Below, piece after piece: positions 36,571-48,639 of a DNA stretch of 64,000 nucleotides. This stretch comes from Lunularia cruciata (taxonomy: Eukaryota; Streptophyta; Marchantiopsida; Lunulariales; Lunulariaceae): NCBI GenBank assembly GCA_948567375.1, contig OX419761.1, forward strand, positions 20,710,501 through 20,774,500, written 5' to 3'. The position numbers and the translations under genes were made by a program. Numbering within the stretch: position 1 is the stretch's first letter; each line of letters opens with the position of its first letter. The notes below the pieces were generated by a model. That model did not search any database. It was not told the origin of the DNA and worked only from the letters and a program-made list of their open reading frames with translations.

Positions 36571-39500
36571 CCATGTTGGAGTAACCCAAAGTCCTTGCTA
36601 GTTATATACATTACTTTAGTTATAAACATTTGTAATTGTAAATATTCCAAGAAGAATGACTTTGGAGTTGTTAGTTCAAAGAATTAATAGTTCAAACTAT
36701 CTTTGGGGAAGACTTCACATTGTTCTTGATACGTATAATGAGCTTAATCAGTTTATATAAGATTAGGATTAGAATCCTAAGTGAATGATGTAGAAAGAGA
36801 TAGAAGATTACTAGGAAAATCTGCTTAACTATTGAATCCTGTTGGGGCAAAGTAGAAAATTAATATAAGGCTTTGGCTCAATAATTTTCAAGTTCACTTA
36901 CCCATGCAATTTTGCATCCAACCAAAGTTCAATTCGTTGCTCAATTATAATCTCTTTGTTCTGAATAGTGGTGAATGCTTATGTTGAGTAGTGGTGAGGA
37001 ATTTCCCAATATGATCACAAGTCCTAGAGTACAAAGAGGTTTATTTGTACTCAGTTTGGATGGCTGATTCTTGAGGGAAGCAAAGGAGTGAATCAATGTG
37101 TTGAGAAATCAAGTCAGATTTTGAACATTGGGAGTACTACAAAATCAAAGACTGGGCATTTTGTCAACAAGAAGATGCTTTTAGGGTCATTCTTTTTGGG
37201 AAGGGTAGTACATGCCTTTGGTTAGAGATCTTTGGTGCAAAGAGATCTTTGGTGGGAAGTGAGCCATCACCTTCAAGAGCAATTTGGAATCTACTTGTAA
37301 TGCAAATGATTGTTAATTTTCTCTTTTCTATAGTGTGTCATAGGTTGACACTACACTCTTTTAGTGGTAGTTCCTACCCAAGAGGTTAAATAGGAAATAA
37401 TAAACAAACTGTGATAAAGTGACACTTCCTTACATTCCAAGCCATAACTTATTGATATCATCAAGGGAACAACTTGATCTTATTATTTTACTGGTATTTG
37501 GTGATACTAAGTTACCACAAGTACATATGCTCCTAAAGATCTACCTTAATTTTCCTAAAACCCAAGAATAAGAAATTTTTTAATACAAGGGGTTGAATGC
37601 ACATTAGGAAAAACAATAGATCATAAGCTAACTAACATATTGTTGAAATTTATATCTCTTGTAAATATGTGCAAGAAGAAAATTGCAACCAAGTAGTCAG
37701 AACTTATTAGCTAAAAAAATGCCACCAAGGCCTAAAATCCTGGAAATTTATTGGTTTTAAAGTTTTTTCACACAAGAGTGTGAACCATATCCTCAAAAGA
37801 CCATGGAGAGAGTTATGTATAACCAATACCACTTACTTGAGAGCAATAGCAGCATATTAAGCTCCAACAAATAAAGAAGATATGACACTCAATACATAGA
37901 TGAGATAAGAAGACACTTGTAGATTGGTAAGTACAAGCTAGAAATAGGTCCTAAGTATATAACATATTATCAAAATGCAACAAGATACCTATATATCCTC
38001 TTGTTGGGAGAGCTAATAAACATAAGTTGTGGTATAGACCAAGATGTTGATAACAAAAAGTTTTTTTTTTAGAAAGGAGCACAAAACCCTCAAATCTCCT
38101 ACCAGAAACTAAAACCTTAGGATTGACTTAGAGAGCATAGGCTCCAAGGTCAAGCATTTACAAGGCAAGCTCTTCATGTAAATTATAAAATCAAATAGAG
38201 CTCTAACTACCTTCTCCAGTGGACTTTATGTTTATATGTATTATCTAAAAGTGAAAGAAAGAGATTTATGATAAAAGTTTACTACTCCTTCTCTCAAAGT
38301 GGTGAAGATAGTTCTAGCAAAGAAATGTCTACTCAAAGGATCTCTTTGGTGAGTGTACTCAATGGATAGAAATTGTATAAAATATTATATAAAAATATGA
38401 TAGTTATAATAGAGCTACCTTCATATCATATAAAGTCAACAAAAATCATAATAGGAAGTGATTTGATCCTTTATTGAAAAAAGAGCACAAACTAAAATAG
38501 AAGAAGAAGATTTTATTTAAGGCAATTAAAGAATCTACATAAAAACCCTCAATCAAGATGGAGGTTTAAAAATATTCTTATATTAGCAATAATTGTCTCA
38601 TGATGTCAAGGGTGGGCATAACAAGTTGATATGAGGATAAATATGTTGAAAAGATCATCAAATTTATAGATAAATAGTATGTGAAACTATAAATAAGAAA
38701 ACATCTCCACTAGAAATGTGAAAACTCTAAAGGTCTCCTTTGAGAGAACATGGAGATATGAGGCAAAGAAAAGCACCAAGCAAAGGTGTACCTTTGATAT
38801 TAAGCAAGAGCCTTTGCTTGAAGAAATGATGAAATTTTTATTTGTGTCAAAAGATTGACTTGCAAAGTAATGGGTAGCTAACATTTCACTCTTTAAGTAA
38901 AATGTAGAGTCCAAGATCTCATTCTCATCTATAAAAAATTCTCATCTTGAAAAATCTCATCACTTTGTAAGTCCATCATCTTTTTGGAAAAGTTCACACC
39001 AAAATTAACAATACAAATCATTCGAAAGTAATATAAAATCTATGAACCTCAATTAGATATATATATTTTACAATGTGTATGGGAAGATCATCACTCTCTA
39101 TCCATCTCTTAACCTACTTCCTTATGCTCACATTTGTCAAAAAGTTCCTAGAAACAAATATCTTTTATTCATTTATACTCCTCTTCACTCAAACCCTCAT
39201 AATTTATAGCTTATAAGTCAAAATCTTTCTATCTAGGAAAGAAGTTGCAAGCTTATAACATTTGCAACAAGTTTGAAGAATTCAAAGCCAAACCAGATAT
39301 CAAGGTTGAGGATTTATATCAATCCTAAATCATATAATATTATCTTCCACAAGTGATAAAAACTAGCTCCTATGTTTAAAACAGACAAGTCTATTGAACA
39401 GGAAAATGATGACCAAGAGATATATTTTACAATAAAGCTCTTTGCTAAGTTGTCTCCTATAATCCATATCCTTGCTTTATATATCCTTTACATCTTTGTG

Positions 39501-40090
39501 CTTCCAAATATCCACTTTATCTCTTTTGAGATTTTGATCTCTAAATTGTTGTAGATCTTGCTAGGGAACTCATAAAGAACTCATAAAGAACTCATAAACT
39601 ATGTGAGATAGTTTGTTTTTTTTGCCACAAATACCCTTTTTATAGCTCATTATCTTATTTTTGTGTTTTTTTACTCTTGGTCCAAACCTTCTTTTTGTTC
39701 AATCAATATAACCATTTAGCTCTTGTAGGAGAAGTTGACATTTGAGAACCTTATTTTGCTTAGGGAGTCTTTATATGGATGTTTTATAGAGCCTAACTCT
39801 ATTTTAATTATAAATTGTTAACAAAAACAAAGATAGTGAAATTCAAAATTATTTTGATGTGTAATGTTTTTTGCATGTTCTTGATGGTGGATTTGAAGCT
39901 AAGTTTAGGATAAAGCACACATATTCTTACTTTGAATTTTCCAAGGACAAGCCTTGTGCAAATTAGACAATGAAGAAGAAGAAGCAATACAAAAAGGATT
40001 TTTTGTGCACTTTAAGTCACATGTATATATAGTCAAGGGCTTGGTACATGAATGATCTGAGGTAAAGCTCTTTGTCAAGAACAAGGAGCT

Positions 40091-40310
40091 TTGTCAAGCT
40101 CCTTGTTTTGGAAGTTTGATACAAGAGTGTTCAATCACTTCTTTAAGAATATCTCTCTTGTCTTTTCCAAATGGAATGGTGTTGTCATGGAATGTATTTT
40201 TATGGCCATCTTCTATATGAGGGGTATCTCTAGCAATAGTCTTGTTTATGTGTTACAAAGTCACTTTATAGTAGCACTTCTTGAATGCTTATCAACCGAG
40301 TTTGCTTGAC
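40091..40310 (+). pseudogene. Possible Ty1/copia integrase relic
   Basis: The translated piece FNHFFKNISLVFSKWNGVVM resembles the copia integrase end (F..FC..GI.H..S.P.TPQQNGVVER) in spacing. This is one motif in a decayed tract, so the assignment is tentative. Confidence 0.3.
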
Positions 40311-41169
40311 CATTAGAGCAAAATAAGAGCAAAATAAGATTGTTGTAAAGTACATATCAACATGGCAAAAGAACAACAAGGCCAATAATTGTTAGATATA
40401 TGGTAGCTAACTTCTTTTTGATGATGTATGTATGGGAGTACAATTCATGTGGATATTTTCAATACATTAAGATATGAGGAAAATATGGATTTTTTCTATT
40501 GTTGATTATATTGAAAATGGGAGTTTTGACATTGACATATTAATCTGCCTATACTTGGGAATAAGGTTTCCAAGTAGAATACTCATTGATATCTTTTGTA
40601 GTTTCTCAAAGACATCATGTAGGCAATGAAGACCATGATGAAAACCATAGCATTAATTATAGGTTGAAATTCCAAACCATCCTTCTATATTATTGTTTTC
40701 TTAAAAGTGCATCCAAAATGATAGGTTACTAGATCAATTTGAAAAGCCTCTTATTGATAGTAAAAGTGCTAGTTCCTTTATATGAGATGGGATTCATCTT
40801 GTTAGAGAGGTTGTACAATCTTGCATTATAACATCTAATGGTTATAAGGATCATGTTTATGCAAAGATTCTTATGAGAACTTTTGTGGTTGCTACCAATT
40901 AGAAGTTTACCTTCTAGAGTTTTTACTACAATAGTTTCATAGACAAGTACAGTCCTTATCCACAAAAATCACTTGATTTTTTAGTACTTCTTATGCTCTA
41001 GACAAGTATAGTTGTTTCTTGTCAAGTACTCCATAACTTTTGATTTATGATCGATTGTTTAAGTATTGGGAGAGTTATATTAGTATAGCCTCATAAGAAG
41101 TTCAAAAACCATCATTAACTCTTAAACGGAGAGCAATCTCACAATCAAGAACTACCTATAGCAAGATAC

Positions 41170-41219
41170 CTATAAGAAAATTGTTAGCTTAGAGTAAAAA
41201 GCTAACAATTTTCTTATAG
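41170..41219. repeat. Perfect 21-bp stem hairpin
   Basis: CTATAAGAAAATTGTTAGCTT-type arm at 41170-41190 (base 41170 is C) and its exact complement at 41199-41219, separated by the 8-nt loop AGAGTAAA. All 21 pairs match, unlike the strongly decayed surroundings. Confidence 0.95.
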
Positions 41220-42920
41220 ACCAATGATTTTCCAATTTGAGGTGCTTGAGCAAGTTGACAAACTAGACTAAGATAATTTGAGGTATTTAGGGTACTTTTT
41301 GAATTGGAAACTTCTAGCTTTCACTTGCTCGGAGCTTAACTAGTATAACAAAGAATGCTATCAAAACTTACAATGTAAATGGATAGAGTATGCAATTACT
41401 TACACATTTTGGTTTCTTGAACAATCATTATGCTTGATTTGAAATTTTTTTTTATTTAATTTCAAAAACTATATTGATCATTAAAATGAAAATGATCATT
41501 TTAAGTTTAAATTGATTATATATAGTTATTATGTATGCTTGAGATTTTGGAATATGATTTGAGATCTTGGCAAATCCTTTATAAATAAATATCTTATACA
41601 TACATTGCACATAAATAGATTTTGTAAGATAAGTACGGGTAGTTTGAACCCTTAATGAAGTTTCCTACTTTTGCTCTCCTTCATCGAAATTTTCATTGTG
41701 TTCAATTTCCTCCTCAATGTATGAAACTTGATATACTTCATTCATTACAACTTGATGCTTCTATGACTTCTTAATTTGCAACTTAAACTTGTAACCGACT
41801 TCTGAGAGAAATCCATTCCTTTCTTATCCCATATGAGAACCATATATAATACCATCATGTGAGAGAAAAGTAATACCATACGCATTAAAGGACATGGCAT
41901 CAGATTACAATGGAATTTGTAAGGAATTTGGAATTCTAGATAGTTGCAATGAAGCATATTAAGATTTTACTTTACATTTTAATAACTTGATGAAACATTT
42001 ATAGCTTCAACAGTGTACAAATTTCTAATAAAACATATTGACAAGTGGATTATTCAAAAAACTATGTTTAGAGCATAAATGAGCGAAATCTAACCCTATT
42101 AGTAATAAATTCTAAAAAATGAATGTAATCCTCTCAATGATCAGTCTTGAGAGACTAATGTGCAGTGAGGATTGATGATAGAATATACTCATGACTCCAC
42201 ATAGGAGCCAAGGCTGACGCTCATTTCAGATAAGTTGTAAATCATATACAAGTTGAGAGAAAAGGAATACCCAAGAGTGGTGCTCATGAGTGTTAAGGGC
42301 ATGTGGCTGTTTGTGTATTGGCCCTATGTGTTGGACCTTGAGTTCATAACGTTGTTTTATATGTGTACAAAGCCCTTTAAAGAATCAGCAAGGAACAAAT
42401 CTTCTTAGAAGCAGAATCTTCTCAGGTTCGGGTAGACTTGAAAGAAATTTCATGTAGACAAGGATTATAGGTTACTTTTTCACAACTTGTGTTATACTCC
42501 TCGTATTCATATGAGGCAGTGCTATTTTCAAGAGCTTATAGGCCAATACAGGTTTCCAGCCATTGAGGAGCTAGATCCTACTAATTAATAGATGTCTGAG
42601 ACCATAATTGGAGTTGTAATTTTAGGGGAGGGATCTTGTGTCAATAATGATTGGTGAGAAAATTGGAGGAAATGTACTTGTAACTAGAGCTCCATATCGT
42701 CTTCAATCCTCCCATCAATGACAACGCTCCTCACTTGAAAGTAACTACCGGGTTCATTGCTATCTAAACTACTCGTCTTGAAAAAGGTACTCGCTATTCA
42801 GGGGTGATGAAATCGACCTCCCTCACAAAGACCAAGTTTAATATAGCAGTAAGTTTTAACAAAGGTCACGTCTGACCTTGACTTGGACTTCATATGTAGC
42901 CTTCTCCCAACGTCCTCTAC

Positions 42921-43131
42921 ATCGAGCAACATATATTGGTATATGAGAGCAGAAGCCGTTCTGGGAACGGGTTATCCGGAACTCATGAAGGCACATATTC
43001 GATAAACAACATGTACTTGAATTACAGTGCTAGAGGAGTATTAAAGCTTTAATGTAAAATGCATCGAAAATAACCTGCAGCAACATATGCTTGATGCATC
43101 GAGCATATATCGAGCATCGAGCAACATATAT
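42921..43131. repeat. Hairpin repeat copy flanked by 16-bp direct repeats
   Basis: A 16-bp direct repeat ATCGAGCAACATATAT occurs at 42921-42936 and 43116-43131. Between them lies the core GAGAGCAGAAGCCGTTCTGG with GAACGGGTTATCCGGAACTC and a body co-linear with 10090-10262. Flanking duplication of this length is expected for target-primed (SINE/LINE) insertion. It sits just 3' of the LSM6 stop codon. Confidence 0.7.
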
Positions 43132-43163
43132 GCTTGACGCATATGTTGACGGTTGCAGCAATC

Positions 43164-43872
43164 TTATTGTTCCCCGAGGGTTCTCTTCGTCGTACTGATA
43201 TACAATACTGGGATGGGACCAAATTCAAGTTGTACACACAACTCTGAAGCTCATCAGTCCGTGTCTTCAAACCAAGTTAACAAACATTGCTGATGTTCTG
43301 AAATGAAGCAATTTGTGTGACAGATTTCTTAGATGCCAAATTTGAATTCCGCACATGCACACTTCAAAGTATGGTACGCAGCGACTTACCATTGTTACCC
43401 CGAATGAAGGCATCACCGTACTTGTTCTTCAATTGCCCATTTACATATTCCTCAGTCTGCTCCATGGCGATGTTCATGTAACCGTCTAGGCACGCTAAAA
43501 TTCCTGTTTCATTAACAGCAACCAATTTTAACCCCAAAATCAAGCAGCAAGAAGCAATTTTCATAGCCGGCAATAAATAAGTAGAGCTCCAAAATCTGAC
43601 ATGAAACACCGACCTGTAGCACTTTGTCAATCTCGTCTTCAAATGCAGAGCCACTATACGGATCTACTGCAATCAAAGAACTCACAACGCAAGGATGCTG
43701 AAATAAATAGCTCAAAAACCTACCCACCTCGATAGTCGACGCCAGAATTCAGCTTCACAACCACAGGGCGTCCTCTGATGGACTTGAGAAAGTCAGCGGG
43801 AGTCTTCGCTGACGATAATCCTCCTCCTCCTCCTCCACCACCACCCCCACCAACTCCCACTCCTCCATCCAT
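43164..43872 (-). CDS. LSM6: U6 snRNA-associated Sm-like protein LSm6
   Basis: LSm6 is a subunit of the nuclear LSm2-8 ring that binds the 3' end of U6 snRNA and of the cytoplasmic LSm1-7 ring in mRNA decay. Three exons: 43872-43728, 43503-43390 and 43207-43164, all with GT-AG borders and compatible phases, giving 100 codons plus stop TAA. An N-terminal Gly-rich stretch (residues 3-18) precedes the Sm fold. Sm1 is visible as TPADFLKSIRGRPVVVKLNS, then LACLDGYMNIAMEQTEEYV. Sm2 contains FIRGNN, split by intron 2, then VLYIST. The C-terminus is TTKRTLGEQ. The length fits the family; the Gly-rich leader is an addition of variable type. The gene is divergent to RPS18, starts 449 bp from it and appears intact. 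Confidence 0.95.
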
Positions 43873-44321
43873 GATTGCTTACCACGCCAATTCGGCTCCC
43901 GAGATCCGAGCCCTGCGCGCGAACAACCAAATCACCACCCTGAGCTGAGCTCGTAATCGCGAGCTTCCTTCTCTGTTTCGTTCATTTCCTCGAACACGTT
44001 ATTTTCGGAGCTCGAACCAACGAACCCTAAACGGTCACCACATGCGACAACTTACGTCTGATGTTCTTGTACCGAGACCATTGTCACAAGCCCTACAATA
44101 CATGTTAAGGGTGCTGTAGTAGACTGGTCTTCCATATCTACTGTACCGACCTTCCTGACTGGTAACCCCGGTTCACAAGTTGCCTTAGAACAGAGCCCTA
44201 AACCTAAAGCCGAGAATTCTCGTGTAACGATCTCTTTTCGTGCTTTCGAAGCTCGAGGTGTGAATCCGGTGGAGCTCTGTGTCATTGAGTGCCCCCGAAT
44301 TTGAGTGGAGATATTTTCACC
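43873..44321. promoter_or_regulatory. Shared intergenic promoter region of LSM6 and RPS18
   Basis: 449 bp between two divergent start codons, including both 5' UTRs. Telo-box-like motifs are GAACCCTAAAC (44022-44032) and GCCCTAAACC (44195-44204); such motifs are typical of plant ribosomal-protein promoters. No TATA box is obvious. The arrangement suggests a bidirectional housekeeping promoter. Confidence 0.6.
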
Positions 44322-45526
<1,205 letters not shown>

Positions 45527-47518
45527 ATCAATTGTTGAGGCAATTCTAAACGTGATCCTCCGAACAGTCTACAGCCACTGCTATTGAATGTCACAGGCGA
45601 CGGTGGATCCTCTTCTTTAACAAGTTTGCCCGTAGAGTAGGTAGGTATCTTGTCGGGAAGGATATATTTTGCAGATCTGCTCTCTTGCTATACTGCTCAC
45701 GTCCCGAAAGGTAAACTTGCAATCAATCATCTAGCTTTATAACTACCACAGCGTGTGAAGGCTGAAGCAATCCCGTAGTCAGTCAAACTAGCTGTCGAGG
45801 AAGAGTATGTTCTTAATCTCAGCGTATGTGAAAGTCTGTGGATGAGCTATCCTCACAAGCAATGTATGGAATTGGGATACCTCTCACAAAGTTTTGGCTT
45901 ACTATGATCTCCAAGTTTCCATCCCCAGTTCATCAAAATACACACGTTTCTGTACTGACTTACAGGCTGCTCCCTCGTTCCATTTGTTGTGTACCTTTTT
46001 TTCCCACTTTTTCATTTTCCCTTGAACACAAGGAAACACAAGATTTGAGGTATGGGTTGTTGTTGGTGGATGGGCGTATTGGAAAACTTAAAGTTGCTGG
46101 CTGAAGTTAGCAGCTTGCTATCATGGTGTTTTTTTGCATGTTTCAGTCAGTTTTTGTTGCGTTTCTTTCAACGTGCGTGTACTTTCTGTGGAATACTGTA
46201 GAAACGCAATGCTTACTTGATGTCAAAGAAACATACTTGGTTATCTGTAAATCATGTTAATCACACTTTATATTCTCTTTGGAGTCGAACTATCTAGTGC
46301 GTCAATTGCACCTTCTCTGTACATGTCGTGGTGGAGGACTACTCGCTAGGAAATTCACTAGCTTGTCATGACATCAAATGAAACTGTAGGCAATGTTGGC
46401 AGGTCGTATAGGTTTTTTCCCATGTCAAGATGATCGAATTCGACTGGGTAGATGTACTTTGGGGTTCGCGGTTTATGTTAACATTCCACCCATTACTCTA
46501 ACAAGTGGACTAGGTGCTCACACTGTTGCTTCCATAGTTATCTGCTCTACAGGGCCTTAACTTTCAACCTAACATGTCAGTGTCTTGCTAAGTGTCCTCT
46601 AAGAGGCGCACAAGTGCAGTTTACAACCTGTGCATCATGGTGGCTGGTGCTTAGTTTCCATTTTCGCATCGTCAAGGTATGTATCGACGAACTGACAAGC
46701 TTCGTCATGTCTCTAGTTTTCAATCAATATTCCGTAGTGGATGTTTACCGGTCCGCAAGAACGCACGGAAAGTTCCTGGTATGAACAGTTCATATGATTT
46801 GTGTCAACAGAAGGGCAGACAGTTAGGACTTGTAGAGTGCTTACGAATACTGAAGAAAGCAGGGATGTCCAAGTTTTCTTGAATGCTATTACCATTTCCC
46901 GCCATCCTTTCTGCGCTATAGATCTACTTATAACCAACATTTACACGTTACTGGTGACTGGTAACTCTTTTGCCTCCGATGTAGATCATTGTCCCCGTTT
47001 TCTGCTCTCTCTGATCTCGGCTCCTTCAGTTGATTTTGATTGCTATGAACATCATGTCTGCATTTCGTCGACTTACCTGTTAGATTTTCTATTACATGTT
47101 TCACCAGCAGTATTTTGACGTATTCTCATGGTGTGGAGTGAGTCTCCCGTAATTGTTTGCTACATTGCGACTCGAAACATTTGTTGCCAAGTGGTTCGCC
47201 GGTAGTTGTCCGTTTTGTTGATTCAAATTGTCTGTGGCGATTCCTTCGTTTCCGCTCAGTTATAGTATCCGTTAACATTCTGGGTGCTGTCCGAATCTCG
47301 CAAAGTATTACCTTGCGAAGCATAACACAGTTGAACGCACTCTTTATGATTTGTGAACTACATGAAAGCGCTTCGATTCTTCCGATTTAATGTTAGAAGG
47401 CCCCTGCATTCCCCAACAAAATTGACCGATGAATGATGTCTATTGCAATGTCTGAAGTGTGGCCCAAGACTACATGGTGACAGTACTTCGTGGGTGCGTA
47501 GAGCCTGAAATACGAGTG

Positions 47519-48405
47519 TGATCAGTCGGAAACTTACACAATATCCCTCTGGATGAAAACAATCCTCTTTAGGATCTGCTGATCCAGTATTGAGCTCTGT
47601 GTGGACTTGAGCATTGGGATGTGGCTGCTAGAAAGCATCTCCATGTGCGGCATGCAATCGCAGTCATATTGTTGTATTTTCGTTTGACGTGATACAGAAT
47701 GTGCAAACTACAGCCATGATCAGCAACTGCATAGCCCTGGTTTGTCTATATAGACCTAGCCATATATGCGTTCGATTCAAAATGTCCAGGTTTGATACTC
47801 GAAATCTTTATTTGGTTTGTGGCAAGTTTGTGTGGCTGAACATTTACACCCTTAGTAGAAAACCACTTCTGGTCCTCCCAATCCTGGTTTACACGACATC
47901 TTTCATCGGAATATTTTCTGTGAAAGCGGAACTCTTACGTACCCGAAGGCTGGCTGCTGTTTAACCGCATATGCCCAGAGTGCTGTCACGTTCGGGACTG
48001 ACGTCTTTCAGTACGTTCATACATGGTAGCAGTACAGGAAATCGAGAGCTAATCCTTTATGATAGTAATGCCAGGTTATCTACGGAAACCATCACAAATA
48101 CGATGACGGGGAAAAGAGTTTCGCACCTGGAAACGTAATAAGATCTTCCTTGAACAATATCGATGCTGTTTACGTCGATGATTATTGGCCTTAGACATCT
48201 TATTATAGTACACTTGTGGGAGGTTGTAGCTGCACCCACGAGGTTAATTAGTCGGCAACTTACACCGCATCCCCTTGGTACGAAACACATACTCCATTTT
48301 TTAGTTTTGTGAAGAGTCCCCGGGAATGTGCTCCAGTAAGGATATACAGATCTAGAAGTAAGCTCTGAGTGGACGTAAGCGTTGAAGTGCATCTGCCACG
48401 AAACG
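47519..48405. repeat. Diverged direct duplication, units about 730 bp apart
   Basis: GTCGGAAACTTACACAATAT with CCCTCTGG near 47526 recurs as GTCGGCAACTTACACCGCAT with CCCCTTGG near 48252. Downstream, GAGCTCTGTGTGGACTTGAG matches AAGCTCTGAGTGGACGTAAG and GCATTGGGATGTGGCTG matches GCGTTGAAGTGCATCTG. Old and partial. Confidence 0.55.
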
Positions 48406-48454
48406 GCCGAATTCGCGTCATGTAATTCTAGTCATTTTACGTCCATCGATTATA

Positions 48455-48575
48455 GGCGAAACCTGATCTCTGGCAGAAACCAGTCAACTGCATATGCAGG
48501 CGAGATCCTGATCCTTAACCGAGAAGGTGTAGGCGAAACTTGATCTATGGCAAGAAGCATCCTTAACCGAGAAGG
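48455..48575. repeat. Short tandem duplication
   Basis: GGCGAAACCTGATCTCTGGC at 48455 and GGCGAAACTTGATCTATGGC at 48532, each followed by ATCCTTAACCGAGAAGG (48511 and 48559). The second unit is shorter. Confidence 0.8.
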
Positions 48576-48609
48576 CATCCGTGTAGGATAACAAGAAGTA
48601 TGGGAAGAT

Positions 48610-48629
48610 ACCACCAAGGCCTTGGTGGT
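48610..48629. repeat. 20-bp perfect palindrome
   Basis: ACCACCAAGGCCTTGGTGGT is self-complementary. It lies at the approximate 5' border of the reverse transcriptase element. Confidence 0.85.
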
Positions 48630-48639
48630 GGGTTGCAAT

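Larger units (their letters stand above)
36571..42900. other. AT-rich gene-free tract of decayed mobile DNA
   Basis: Strongly A/T-biased, no long ORF, short ORFs on both strands only. Texture suggests old LTR retrotransposon remains. A possible LTR-like start TGTTGGAGTAACCC is at 36574. A weak copia-like trace is at 40091-40310 and a perfect hairpin at 41170-41219. No cellular gene is seen. Confidence 0.5.

Noticed and set aside
36571-42900. Organelle DNA insertion because of AT-richness
   Set aside because: No organelle gene, rRNA or tRNA is recognisable in the tract; short transposon-like traces explain it better.
44052-44285. Small ORF antisense to the RPS18 leader
   Set aside because: It lies in the shared promoter and 5' UTR, has no homology I recognise and no coding texture.
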